Below are positions 33,242 to 45,810 of a DNA stretch of 64,000 bases, piece after piece. Position 1 is the stretch's first letter. Each line of letters starts with the position of its first letter. The notes under the pieces are model-generated. The model was not told where the DNA came from and did not search any database. It worked only from the letters and a program-made list of their open reading frames with translations. The DNA comes from Ilex aquifolium (lineage: Eukaryota; Streptophyta; Magnoliopsida; Aquifoliales; Aquifoliaceae): positions 12,316,451 to 12,380,450 of the forward strand of contig OX637395.1 of assembly GCA_951799425.1 (NCBI GenBank), given 5' to 3'. Both the position numbers and the translations under genes were made by a program.

Positions 33242-35366
33242 ATCTGATTTGATTAAAATTGTCTACTCACACCGAATAAAATAATCAACGTAAGAATTAC
33301 TTAAATACTAGGGTATTAAAAGAGAAACTTAAAAGTTTAGGGAGGGAGTTAGATCGGGTCTAATAACATACAAATTATGTTGGAGCGAGTGTGAATACGC
33401 ATATATGAATTAAGTACTGAGAACATCAATTTAATGGTTACATATGAAATCTTTGAATGTGATTATAACTATGTGTGTAGCAGGATCGGAAACGTCCACA
33501 TCCAAGAACGTCACACTGAAAGGACCGGCAAAGGGATCGATTCCGAGGTAGATTTTAGCAGTCAAGGTAAGTGTTTAACCTTACATTTTTATATATTATT
33601 TGTTGGTTACTGATAAAAATTAGCGATTGGGAACTTGGTTGAGCAAGTGTGGCGTATTTGCCTGTGTGGCTTAAATTGCCTGTGTGTGGCATAAATTAAT
33701 TGTGTGGCGTAAATTGGTCTGTGTGGAGGAAATAAGTAGCGGCGGTGTGTTGTGGTGAGTTTTGTGTGATGTTTTTGTTATGAGAACATTTATTTATACA
33801 GGAGAAAAAAATTGTTAAGGTTTAAATAAGAAAGTCTTCCTTTAATTTTTCTTTGGGTCTTGCATGGGTTATTCTTTTTCTACTTCGTTCATGCATTTAC
33901 TGAAAAATTCTTAATATTTTTCAGGAGCTAAACGTGATGTGAGGTGTCCATTGCCGAGTCTATAGGACTATTTTGAGTCGTCGTTGGTCGCTAAAGGGTC
34001 CTCATGTCTTTTGAATATAAATATAACATTGTAAATATTGGGTTTGCTACAAAGTTTGTTGTATGCATTAAATATAGGTTCGTGAAGAGTCAACCATTTG
34101 AGGGTGTTTTGTTTTATTCCGATACCATCTGAAGGGGTAAAAAGGTTCAAGTATATATGTGGAATTTAATTAGCCTTTACACAAGAGACAAGGTTGTACT
34201 GTCAATGGTTGTGTTCTTTTCAAAATCATTTGAGTGTGAATAGGAAACAGAGTTATGTCCTTAGTGTTTGGGTTTTCTTTTTATATTTTTCTTTTTTTTG
34301 ATAGATTTTCTTTGTATCCATGAGTTGGGGTGTTACAATCAGTGTTGTCAATCAGAAAATTTAACTTTGAAAACACAAGATTTTATTAATCTGAAAATAA
34401 GAATTGAAAATCTAGTTCCATAAAACTCGTAAGGAATTAAGTATTATCCATACCAAGAACTCAATCAAGTAAATCAAATAATTGTATAGAGTATAAAAGT
34501 TTGCTAAAAATCATTCATTTAATATTTAATTTCAGGAAGAATATATAATTAAAGAACAAGGAAAAATAATTGCATCAAAAATAAATTTTTGGATTACAAT
34601 CATAAATCCATACCCTAACTAAAGAGCGTAGGGAGATTGTTCACGAGACATGGTAGATCTTCGGAAAAAAATAAAGAAAGATGTAGAAGATAAGATCTAG
34701 AATTCTCCTCTCTCAAAATAAAAAAGATTATATTTATTTTAGGGAGGCTAGGGTTGGTCTTGGAACAAATCCTTGACAAAAAAAGGAGTAAATTTATGTC
34801 AAAACTTGTGTATCAAATCTTGGAGGTGCATCCCCACGCATGTACCATATCTGCCCAATCTTCGAGCTCAATTTTTGCATAGTTAGAGGTTGATTCAAGA
34901 AATTTTCATGAAATAAAGATTTGTAGCTCTTAACATATTATTTCCAATGCTACAAAAATCAGGTCAATCAGATATCGGCGTAAAAAGTTGTGTCCAAAAT
35001 ACTGAAGACATATCAAAACCTTATCTTCTAGAATATGTTCCTAATCCAACTCTAAATGAGTTTTCTATTAATTAGGACTCCCACAAGGATTAAATTGATG
35101 CCTTATCTTCAAATATTCATCTCATAATCTTGATCATTCAATCCTTATCAAATATCTCATTCTCTTATGTGATCATTCCTCTAGTGTTTATTTCACTTGT
35201 CTTATCTATTATTACTTTAAATCAACAAAAATTACATGCAAAATAAATCAAACAACTAGAACAAGTATCAAGCTAGAAAATAAGGAATCTAATACATTTT
35301 ATCGCAAATAATATGTAATTAATCAATCATTAAATATAATAAAATAACATTTTTTATGGTTAATCA
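32601..35366. mobile_element. Solo-LTR-like insertion, itself interrupted
   Basis: It is defined by comparing the two LTRs of the host element: sequence present here is absent from 38912-40922. It starts TGCTTGATCC and ends TTAATCA, with ACCCT/ATTCT flanks (3 of 5 match). Without its own nested insertion it is about 1.3 kb and non-coding. The segment near 32660 (AAGTCCAAGGTCGAACCACA) is a phrase seen in plant LTR repeats. Confidence 0.6.
32894..34337. mobile_element. Solo LTR, 1444 bp, with duplication ATCAG
   Basis: It starts TGTGAGACCCGAAC and ends GGGGTGTTACA, flanked on both sides by ATCAG (32889-32893, 34338-34342). It is non-coding and contains a (TA)n run at about 33216-33239. TGT-ACACCC and GGTGTTACA edges are typical of large gypsy LTRs. 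Confidence 0.82.
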
Positions 35367-36073
35367 ATTCTGATCGAGGACAAAATCACATTTGCGTTCA
35401 AACGAAAAATTTGCGTTCAAACAACTCTTACTACCAGTATCTCCTTTTCACCCTAGTCAGGGTTTTGAGATCAGACTTGTGTTCGAACGCACACATGTTT
35501 CTGCCCAAACTTCTAGACTAGTTTTATCTTAGTTAGAGGCCGATTCACTAATTTTTCATGAAATACACTTTTGTAGAACTTGAAGTCTATTTTCTAAATG
35601 CCACAAGAATTAGCTCAATCGAACATCGGGATAAAAATTTATAGCCAAAGGGTAGTGTCAAATTTCATCCTACCTGAATTCTTCCCAAAAACATGTTTAA
35701 GGCTCGGAATACCTCCAAAATTCTAATACACCTCATATCATCTATCTCAAGGTTTCTCGACCTTCCAGATTCAATTGTAGTATTATTTTGACGGGCTAAC
35801 TTATGCGCACCTCGACTAGTGTCCTCCTCGGTCCAATCAAAGGTAGGTCATCCACGCCGGACCTAAAAATATTTAGAAACTTACCTTAGCTACCTTTCTC
35901 AAGATTAAACGCATCTGAAACTAAATTTGACACGAAAGTCAGTAAGTGCAAAACTCAAACTTCATGTTCATTCTTTCAACAATAATTTGATGTTCCAACC
36001 ATCATTTTAGTTATTTTTAGAATAAATATGAAGATAATACTTTCCATATTTCATTATATTATGGAGTCTTACA

Positions 36074-38891
36074 ATCCACGACCCTAAAAGAAAGTTTTGT
36101 CACCAACCCTGCTTACCTAATTCTAACTGATCGTAAGGTTTCAATGCCTATTCATTCTGCAAGCATCAAGTCCAAGACCATAATGCATTTCCCACATTCA
36201 AGATTTTACCTCTGTCCCTCCGAATTATACCCAAATGGATTATATATGTAAGTCGTCAACATTTCTTTTCATCTGTTTCATTCTTAGGGCATTCCCTCAT
36301 GCCTTATTTTAATATCGACGATCATCCCGTTTGTACCATCATCGTAGTAATTATGAGCCCCCAAGCTTACCTTCATTTATTAACATTCATTTATCACCTT
36401 CATTATCAATTCTCGTTTATCTATTATTGTCAATAATTCTATGCAAAACTTAGAATCATGGAAATCTGGTAACAATGTCGATTCCGAACAACACACTCCG
36501 CACAATTCAATATTTTAGAATCAACTCCTAGATTGCACATCTATGTGTAATTAGTTATTATACTTTGGTTCATCATTATCCATGTTAAATCAAGCACCAA
36601 CATTTCCCCTTCTCAACACAGTTTTTAGAAGCTCTTTTTTCCATTCTGATGAAGGTATCCACCATTGGGCTCGACTTTTTACTATCCAATACTATGAAAA
36701 ATCATAAGCGTTGGTGGTTTGGTGAACCCCACAAGGTTGCCAATAATTATAATCATCAAACTAAACACCTAATTATACAAGAGATAGATTCTCACTTCCC
36801 TCTTATTCTTCTCACTTCATATGGATGATGATAACTAATGTTTAACCCCAATAATATTAAAGATAATAAAATGTGTCGCTACGCACTCTGATGCAAATTA
36901 TAATTCAAAGTTAGCTCTCCAATTCAACATAGTTGGGACTAGCAATAAATAAGGATTACCCAAAGGTTTGAAGGGTTTGGTAAAGATATGCAGGATTTTC
37001 TCAAAGTATACAAATGAAACTTAACCATACCTGTCCTCCAATTATATCTTTAAAATTTTGTTCACTAAAAATCCATTATTCCCCTCCAAAGGATCTTTTA
37101 GTGAATAACCAAATATAATACTTGGGCTAAGGGTATAATACCTGTCCTCCAATTTCGTCTTTTTCTATTTTACATCTCCTAAGTATTCATTCTCAATCTC
37201 TAACCTTGAGAGCTAGAATGACCAAGCCTTGTAATCAATACCTAGCGACTTTCATAAACCTCTCAATTCTATTCACGTTACATCTAATCTTGAATCTCCA
37301 TTATTCAATTCGGTACAAATATTTTTTTTTATAATCTATCAGAATGTAAAGATAGACTACCAAGGATCCCAATAATCTCTCTTAATTCAATATCACCAGA
37401 TTTATTGTAATACACTCCAAAACTAAAACAAGACTCCCAATGATTTAACTAATGTCTCTGAATTTAACAAAATTAGTCACCATAGCCTTAACCTTTCTTC
37501 ATGATCCCCGAGATGATAATGATCTTCTATTTACTATGGTAACCTTAGCCTTTTATCCCACACTTTTGCTTAAAAGTTTCTCCACTCATGTCAAAACAAA
37601 CTGCATAGTTATCGACATTGATTCATCATATTACATTCTTCCAATAATCAAAGCTAACCATAAAAAATTATTTTTCAGAAATTATGAACTTCAATACTTC
37701 TCATTCCAACAATCCTCAACTTCAACCTGTTAAGATCTATCTTACTCATGGATTAGGAAAGGCAGAAAAATTATATGTTCCACAACACAACTCCATTAAC
37801 ATGAAAAAAACCCACACCATGATAAAAGTTCATGCCAAACATTGAGTATCATTCCTATTTCAATAATAGTGCATTATATTAGACCTCGAGCTGTCAAACA
37901 TCTATAGTCTTTTGGTGCAGAAATATTAAGAGTCAAATATAACTGCCAATAATTAATTAAGCTTCATAAATTTATTTTCACATGGCTCCATATTTTTATC
38001 CATACCTTGACCTCCATGTTCAATTAACATTTATGAGTGCAAGTTAATTGTCAACCTCACACTCAATCAATAGATTCCCAATTGTTAATAACTTTGGAGA
38101 GTTTAAGCGTAGTGAACTAAGCCCACAAAGAAATAAGATTGCCTAAGTATATCATCCTCAATTACTCTTTTACTTACGATCTTTCTAACAATTCAAGCAA
38201 CCCTAATGTATCAAAGTTGTGTTACCATCATACTTTTATTTCTACCCCGAGCATCACTAGCCAATTCACCATAATACTTCCAAACCAATATTGATACCCT
38301 CAAATACATGGTCACAAAACGACCTCCAATCTGCCTAGAAAGAATAACCGCAATTCCTATCCTTATTCCTAAAAGTGACACCCATTCACGGATATTCATT
38401 ATACCCCTTCAATTGATTGTTAATGTACATTGTACTATCCTATACAATCGTAATCGTCCTAGGGAAAGACATATCACTCTCAAAGTTTTTCACCATAAAG
38501 CAACAATCCCATTTGTTCCTCAAATTTATTTATTTTATTTTCAAGTAATTCTAACAACTGCACATGACCATTATTGTATAAGGTCTTGATTGTTCTAAGT
38601 ACACCATAGTTGACCCTAACCTCATACAACAACAATGGGTTATGATTTTTAAGGGTCGAAGTAATATTGAGAATTGACCAGACACTGGACAATAATACCT
38701 TCTATTTCGTGATCCATCATGGCCCTTCAATCTACTCTTAGTTTTCAGTTCACCAATATAAGCACTAACTCATACTTATCCTATAAGTAATACAACTCTC
38801 GGAATATTCAAGCCTAATGTTCCTTTCGTCTTACACCTATTACTCCTACTAGCTATCCCACAACCAACAACTCTCATGTAAGACCTAATTC
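36074..38891 (-). other. Non-coding interior of the minus-strand LTR element
   Basis: There are no retroviral-type protein motifs on either strand. The sequence next to the left LTR (ATCCACGACCCTAAAAGAAA) corresponds to the purine tract side of the related element at 60541. Confidence 0.6.
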
Positions 38892-38911
38892 CTATGCTCT
38901 AATACCAACCT
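38892..38911 (-). other. Primer binding site (initiator-Met type), minus strand
   Basis: Minus strand AGGTTGGTATTAGAGCATAG; one mismatch in the TGGTATCAGAGC core. Confidence 0.7.
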
Positions 38912-40922
38912 TATTATACCCCAAATCCATAGGTAGACGTGATCTAACTAATAACCTTTAAAAATCATGAGAGCATAACTAAAAATACCATTTAATAAAT
39001 CAAATCCACAAATATTCAACTTCATCTCAAGGAAACTTCCAAACATACATCAACTATTGAAGGTTTACATCCCAAAATCTTAATAAAAGCCAATATCTCC
39101 AACCTAACCAAATAAAAACTATCTATAAACATTGTTGAATCATCAAAACCATAAAACCAAAAGTGGTAAATAAATCTTGAAGCCTCAAAAGCCGGATCTA
39201 CATTTGGATCGACACCTCCATCTGTCTCATAAACCCAATCAGCATTCTCACCTAGTTCATTATTTACCTCAATACCAAGATCTAAAACTAAAAAATATTA
39301 AAGGAATGGGTGAGCACAACTAGCTCAATAGAGAAACTTTCCCAAGCTTAAACAAGGTTTTCAAATATATAAAAACATATAGGTCTCAATTTACAAAATA
39401 AATATATATCTACTGAAGTAAAACATATGACATCGTTAACAATCTCAAGTTTATGATACATAGACAGTAAATCCATAACATAGAAGAATCAATTAGAAAA
39501 TAATATCTTATAACAAGAATATCTCATTTACGTAGGTTGATTAGCAAGAATTAATACATCGAATATATATGGCCCACAAAAACTCCACCTTCTCAAACAA
39601 TCCTTGTAGGCCACAATGTTTTAGGAAGCGTGTATAATGACACATCAATATTTAACGAAATCTTTCCATGAGAAGTATACTAACCCTTAGTCTTGAACCC
39701 CGTGACCGAATAGTGGTTTGGAATACCTCAATGAACTAACACTCCACTACGAGTGATAGAAAACCTTCGAACCCCTCAAGGTAAGAAACACATCTAAACA
39801 CTCTGCTATATAAGTTCGAATGCAATCCAAGTTCATCATACTCATCCATACAAGAGATAATGTTATATTTTTCAATAACATCCACGTGTACCACAAATCA
39901 TAGTTCCACAATTCTCAAAATATAAGAAACTTCCAAAAAACATACAAGAGACCGCCAAGAAATATTATCAGTTTGACCATATTCAAGATCTAGGATTTTT
40001 GGATAAAAAACGTACAATTTGGATGTATATCAAGAATTTTTCCAAGAAAACGAATCATGTAATTCAAAATACTTTAAATCTATCATATATTTACGAATTA
40101 GAATCAAAAAGTATATACATAGTATTCCTAGCCTCAATGAATAGGAAGAGGAAAGAAACCCTACCTTAATTCCACAGAAAATTGCTCTTATCGTGTTTTG
40201 TGAGATTGCCTACACATTAGACAAGAAACTCTAAAACGTGTCCCTAGCGTATTTATAGGTGAAAAACTGATCAAAACAGTGAACCCTGATCAGGGATAAA
40301 ATCGCATTTGTGTTTGAACGAAAAATTTTCTTTCGACTGACTCTTACTACCAATATCTCCCTTTCTCCCAAACCAGGATTTTAAGATCAGATTTGCATTC
40401 AAACGTACCCATGTTTCTGGCCAAACTTCAAGTCTAGTTTCGACTTAGTTAGAGATCGGTTCACGAAATTTTTATAAAATACACTTTTGTAGCTCTTGAA
40501 GTCTACTTTCTAATGCCATAAGAATCAACTCAATTAAACATCGGGATAAAAGGTTATGACTGTAATATTAAAGTAATGTTAGATTTCTTCCCACCCGAAA
40601 TCTCTCCAAAAACATGTTTAAGGCCCAAAATACTTTTAAATATCTAATACACCCCATATAACCTATCCCAAGGTTTCTTGACCTTCCAGATTCAATAATA
40701 GCATTAATTTGACCCAAAAATAATTAGGAACTTACCTAGTTACCTTTCTCAAGATTAAATGACTTTGAAATTAAATTTGAACTAAAAGTCAATACGCGCG
40801 AAACACAAACTTAAGGTTCATTCTTTCAACAATAATTTGAAGTTCCTATCATCATTTTATTTATTTTAGAAGAACTCTAAAGATAATACTCTCCCTATTT
40901 AATTATATTACGGGGACGTATA
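38912..40922 (-). repeat. LTR (5' in element orientation)
   Basis: About 2.0 kb, homologous to 31535-36073. The minus-strand TATAAATA lies at 40250-40257. The edge bases have decayed (TATTATACCCC for TGTCACACCCC). Confidence 0.75.
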
Positions 40923-42290
40923 GTGACAGACCTATAATTCTTTGAGGGCCGACTTGCAGAAGGTGGCCTAGGCCATAATAGTGGATCGGGACAATTCTGA
41001 GGGACAACCCTTAAATAAAAAGTAGATCTCATTCACTAAAGACGATCTAGCTGGTTCATCCTGCCCCACTCTGATCATCACCCTTAGGATTGAGAAATTC
41101 CATGTGAAGTGTATCCTAGTGGACTGAGGGAGCTACTCTGAGGTGATGTATCAAAACCTATCTCAGAAGATGAGACTTGGACCTAAGTACTTGAAACCTA
41201 TAAAGGCTCCCCTCATTGGCTTCAAGGGATCATATGCCCTACCACTTGAAATAATCACTCTCTCAATCATGGCTAGAATTGTCACCTTGACAGTGGAGTT
41301 TATGGTGATCGACTTCGATTACCTAAACAATGATATCATGGGAAGGGCTTGGGTGCATGACCTAAGAGCATTACACTCGTCCTACCACCAAACACTAAAG
41401 TTCCTACTCCTTGGGAAATTATGGAGATTTGCGGGGACCAAACTACCTCCAAAAGATACTTTTATGATGTTGTCAAGATTGGGGTCACTGTGAAGGCCAA
41501 GGAGCAAGACATGGGGGTGGTCTTGGCAAAATAGGAATCAAGGTTCAGTTGGTTCAGTGTATATGATCCCCAGATAGAGCTATTTGAGCGATATATGGAG
41601 GATCTAACCATGGTCTTCCTCCATCTGATGACAAGGTTCTTCCCTATCAGGTATTCACTAATGACGGCCAAACAAGAGGAGATGTTGGATTTCCTTTGGC
41701 ACAATGCCGACGTCTTTGCATGGAATCCTAGTGAGATATCAGGCATAGACCCCGAGGTTATATGTCACAAGCTTCATGTTGATACAACCTTCAAGCCCAT
41801 CAAACATATACCTAGGTGGTTGCTCCACATCACGCACAAGTAATGAATCAAATTTTGGTAGTCGACTCCATCAAAGAAGTTCAATTCCCTAAATGGTTGT
41901 ATAACAACATTTGTGCAAAAAAAAAAAAGGAGAAGTGGCGCATATGCGAGGATTTCACCGATCTCATCAAAGCCTTCCCAAAGGATGATTATCCCCTACC
42001 TAAGGTGGATGAATTTCATGGATGCTCGGGCTGAGTATCATTAGATCTCTCTATTTTCCCTTGACCATGAGAAGACATTGTTCATAACTCATCGGGGGCT
42101 TTACTGTAATAAATTCATGTCGTTTGGCCTGAAGAACATGTGAGCTACCTACCAACGCTTGATGAATAAGATGTTGAAGCAGTAGATAGGGGTCACTATG
42201 GAGATATACAATGATTATATGCTCATGAAAATCCAATCTCGAGGAAACCACCTGGAGGATTTAGATGAGACCTTTCAAATACTCTGGTAC
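40923..42290 (+). pseudogene. Protease and reverse transcriptase remnants of the Tat-like gypsy element
   Basis: This continues the remnant that stops at 31534. At 41020-41450 is the retropepsin region: LIITLRI, ILVD-GSYSEVMY (a stop where the family has Gln or similar), then NDIMGRAWVHDL. At 41640-41830 is the pre-RT block (WHNADVFAWNPSEISGIDP). At about 41816-42030 is RT: KKKKEKWRICEDFTDL and KDDYPLPKVDE. Weaker RT pieces run to 42290 across several stops and frame shifts. RNase H and integrase are absent. The lineage call rests on these motifs. It is not functional. Confidence 0.75.
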
Positions 42291-42479
42291 TAGTGTTGGG
42301 TGGAGCTCCTCGTACAAAAGAGACTTCGCTGAATTTTTGTTGGGATTGGTCCATCGGGATCAATGTCTTGGGTTAATTAACGAGGCTTAACGGGTATTAG
42401 GACCCTCGGGAATTGGGGTGTCACATTCATAGTAAGGGTATGCCGGTAAGATTTTGGGTTGAGGCTGTAAATACTACAA
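42291..42479. other. Short unassigned join, possible LTR edge
   Basis: It contains GGGGTGTCACA (about 42415-42425), which could be the end of a truncated LTR. Nothing else is recognised. Confidence 0.3.
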
Positions 42480-43429
42480 GTTAAAGTGTACCTTAGGCCT
42501 ACACATTGTCAAAACCCCTATGAGATTTGGAATGTGAAGTATTTATGATTTCTTTGGAGGACTACATTTTGAGATATAGAGAGAATCTAACCAAGTTTGA
42601 CTCCCAAAGTGATGAAGAGCACCTTTGGAAGATAGGGTTAAACCGGAACCATCATATACCACCAAAAATGATGATAACCTTCTCACCAAACCTACACCTT
42701 TATGGATTCGGGCTAGGCATACACCTAGTGACATATGGGAGACCCAGATAAAGGAGTGACGAGTAGAAGACAACTTGAAAATGAGATAAGTCATCATTGT
42801 TATGTTTCATCTATTAAAACCAAGAATGTGAGTGAGATACTTAAGGATAAAAATTAGCTTGTTGCAATGCAAGAAAAGCTAAATCAATTCACAGGACGTG
42901 ATGTTTGGAGTCTAGTATAGAGACCAAAAGACACCAATGTCATGGGAACAAAATTTGATTTTCAAGAATAAATCGGATGAAAATGGCGTTGTGGTAAGGA
43001 ACAAGGCTAGGTGGTTGCACAGGGGTACACTCAAGCCAAAGGAATTAACTTTGATGAGACTTTTTCACTGGTAGTTAGGCTTGCATATGTGAGATTACTT
43101 TTTTTCATAGCTTGTCACATGAAATTCAAGTTATATCAAATGGGTGTGAAAAATATTTTTGTGAATGGATTCCTTCAAGAAGAAGTCTATAAGGAACAAC
43201 CAAAAATGTTTGAAGACCCACATCATCCTAGACATGTGTTTAGACTTAAGAAGGCACTCTATTGTTTGAAACAAGCTCCAAGTGCTTGGTATGAAAGGTT
43301 GTCTACTTATCTCTTGCCAGAAGGATTCACTAAGGGCAATGTAGATAAAACCTTGTGTGTCAAGGGCATTGAAGGAGAAATTTTGATTGCCCAGGTGTTT
43401 GTTGAAAATATTGTTTTGGTTTCGCTTTC
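42480..43429 (+). pseudogene. Copia-type integrase tail and reverse transcriptase remnant
   Basis: It starts with the KTPYEIWN-like end of copia integrase (about 42500), then crosses a degenerate linker. From about 42860 it has RT: MQE-LNQFTGRDVW, NKARLVAQGYTQ, GINFDETF, ACHMKFKLYQMGVKNIFVNG, and LKKALYCLKQAPSAWYERL. It ends at VFVENIVLVS, where the family has the catalytic YVDD; here the acidic pair is changed to EN, and the sequence stops at the next element. Stops occur in the linker. It is a dead fragment, on the same strand as its neighbours. Confidence 0.82.
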
Positions 43430-44540
43430 ATGAGTTCATCTCAAGATCCTAACCAAATACCACCAAAACCACCTGATTCTCATCTTACATCAGTTTAATA
43501 TCATCTAAAACCGCCAGATCCTCATTAAAAAAACCAGATTCATTTCCCAAACAACCAAATCATCCTCTAAAATCACCAGATTCTCATTCAACATTTAATC
43601 CAACCTATGCCTCTTTATTCAAGCATCCCTCTCACTATTTAGTTGAGCTATTTCAAAGATTGATAAACTTGTTGTTTTTTTATGAGGGAGAGCCTACCTT
43701 TTTTTTTTTTTACCAATGAAGAGATTAAAGCTTCATGTTATTCTTTGCAATATGCACTCATTGATAAATGTGCTTATGGAAGACCATCTTTAGGTGTTCT
43801 TAAAGAGGTCATTAGATCAAAATGGATTTTGAAAGGGGAATTTAAAGTAGGATCTATTGATCAAATGCATGTTTTACTTAGATTTCAACTACATGAGGAT
43901 TGTGTGAAAGTTTGGTTGAAGGATGCTACCTTGGTAGAGGACTATCTCTTCAGATTCTTTAAGTGGGTTTTCTTCATTTGTTCCTGGTATAGAGCCTGCT
44001 ATAGTGCCTATGTGGGTGTCCTTACCAGACTGCCTTTGAATTTCTTCAAGAAGCCATATCTGGAACTTTTAGTTAAACCAATAGGAAGGGTCTTGGCATA
44101 TGATCAAGCTACTTTGTCATTAGCAAGACCAAGGGTTGCAAAGAGTTTGTGTGGAGTTTAATTTGTTGGCCAATAACCCTTCTAGGATTTGGTTGGATAT
44201 GGGAGAGGAGGGAGCCAGATGGCAGAAGATAATCTATGAAAAAACCAAGAAATTTTGTAAAACTTGTAGGAAGCAGGGCCATGGAGAAGATGAATGTCGA
44301 AGGAGGATTATTCCTAACTTAGTTGATGCTGCAGAAGGGAAGAATCCTGAATTAAAGGGATCTCAGATGAATATAGTAACTAGGGAGAAAAATAAAGGAA
44401 AACAAATCCAGCAGATTGGAAATTCGGTTAAGTCCAATAAGGAAATAATGTCTGGTTCTCGAAAAAATTTGGGTGCAATAAGGCAACCAGATTTGTTTCT
44501 CAAACAAAAAGGTATTTGGATTTAGAATAAGCAGGAAATA
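43430..44540 (+). pseudogene. Plant LINE ORF1-like protein (DUF4283 plus CCHC knuckle), broken
   Basis: An ATG at 43430 opens a Pro-rich start (QIPPKPPDSH) soon stopped. From 43690 the DUF4283-type domain reads NEEIKASCYSLQYALIDK...YGRPSL, then LKGEFKVGSID, HVLLRF and VWLKDATL. After frame changes near 43970 and 44136 it continues with RVCVEFNLL and a zinc knuckle (CKTCRKQGHGEDEC). This layout is standard for ORF1 of plant L1-type LINEs, an RNA-binding protein. Endonuclease and RT (ORF2) are missing. It begins abruptly where the copia RT stops, which may be the insertion point. Captured or host DUF4283 genes are the alternative. Confidence 0.75.
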
Positions 44541-44825
44541 GTCAATTATGAAAAGGCTACTACTGTAATATTTGGTGTGGCAGAGGTTTCAATTATAAAT
44601 AAGGAGACTAATGGTATCCCAGGTGCTGACTGTATAATCATGAATTTGGAAAAGGGGGATCATTCTGGGAAGGATACTAATCCAATATCAGAAATGCAAA
44701 GTAGTGTGGAGGTTCTCTTAGGAAATCAGAAGGTCAATGTAACTGGTGTTCAATCTAGTGTTTCTGATCTTGAACCAATTCTTATTTCTGATGTTTTGAA
44801 AGGAGTGGACCATTTATTACACTGA
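44541..44825 (+). pseudogene. Probable tail of the LINE ORF1 remnant
   Basis: Open from 44577 to 44825 with low-complexity polar residues and no domain. It most likely continues the variable C-terminus of ORF1. Confidence 0.4.
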
Positions 44826-45662
44826 ATGTCATTTCTTTCAAGTGTATTGCAAGTTTAGTCAAGTATCTTTCAATCTACCATTGTTACATTCAAGTTTTTC
44901 ACTTCAAGCTTTTAAAATGGGTATTAAATTCACTTCTTCATAGTTTAACTTTTCTTGCATTAATTCAAGTTCCAAACTTCATTTCTTCACAATGTCTCTA
45001 TACTTTATGTATGTTCTTGCATTAAATATGAGTAGCTAAGTTTTAAGTTGGCTAATCCAAGGGAGAATTCATCTTGAGTATGCTAAATCAACTCTTTTTT
45101 ATTCCTTATCGTAGTGTAAGACGGTTTGGTTTGACTAGGTTGAGTGTGGGCGTGGTTGTGAGTTCTTGATACACCGTAGACTTGTCACGGAGTATGGTTG
45201 AATCCTCACCTCCGTTTTAGTCCCTCGCTTCCTACAAATCAATCGAACATCTAGGCACCATTGGAAGAATGTCTTGAGTTGATTTGACATTCCCATTGGA
45301 ATGACCTCTTTGGATTAGCCAACACTTGTTTCCATTTCATTTCATCAAGAACACAACTCACCAAAACACATATTCAAAAGATTTTTACACTTTTTTATTT
45401 TCACAAAATCACCTTCAACACAATTCACCTTTCTTTCCTGAGGAGACGACCTTGGAATACCAATTCCAAGTAAAACACGACACTCGAAAGTTTCTCTACG
45501 CTTGTGGAGAACTTTTGTACACACACACATTTCATTCACACACCCGTTTTCCCATTTCTTGCATGATATCCGAGGGAGAGTGACACTCACCTAACCGTAT
45601 AAGCCACATGCACATTACCAGAATCATGGTCGGAAATTAGGAACGACAGAAGAAGTCAAGCA
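44826..45662 (+). repeat. 5' LTR (at least right part) of an Athila-type element
   Basis: It ends CA at 45662, 6 bases before an Athila-type primer site. The left edge is uncertain; TGTCATTTC at about 44827 is a candidate. No protein is encoded. Confidence 0.5.
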
Positions 45663-45668
45663 TTTTTT

Positions 45669-45686
45669 ATGCCGTTGCCGAGGAGG
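45669..45686 (+). other. tRNA-Asp-type primer binding site (decayed)
   Basis: ATGCCGTTGCCGAGGAGG-like sequence matches the TGGCGCCGTTGCCGGGGA site of Athila elements with a few changes and is followed by GCAAA as in that family. Confidence 0.65.
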
Positions 45687-45810
45687 CAAATCGTTGAATT
45701 TAGAAGGTGATTTTCAGACAACGGAGGTAAATCTCATGATTCTCATCACGGGCCAAGGTAAGTTGCTCCTTGCACATATTTTTGTTTACTTGTCTTTTCA
45801 TTTGTAGCTA

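Larger units (their letters stand above)
31535..36073 (-). repeat. LTR (3' in element orientation), split by nested insertions
   Basis: It begins TGTCACACCCCAAATCC and ends GTCTTACA. A minus-strand TATAAATA lies at 32563-32570. Removing 32601-35366 restores alignment with 38912-40922 (GAACCCT joined to GATC). Confidence 0.75.
31535..40922 (-). mobile_element. Non-autonomous LTR retrotransposon, minus strand, inserted in the gypsy remnant
   Basis: Two related direct repeats, 31535-36073 (including a nested insertion at 32601-35366) and 38912-40922, flank about 2.8 kb without coding sequence. The inner edge of the right repeat carries, on the minus strand, TTGGTATTAGAGC (about 38897-38909), one change from the initiator-Met primer site TTGGTATCAGAGC, which sets the orientation. 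The left repeat ends TTACA next to ATCCACGACCC. The flanks GCGAT and GTGAC agree at 3 of 5 positions, with transitions at the other two, so insertion is old. The LTRs also differ by an indel of about 400 bp. It is related to the younger element at 58093. Confidence 0.75.
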
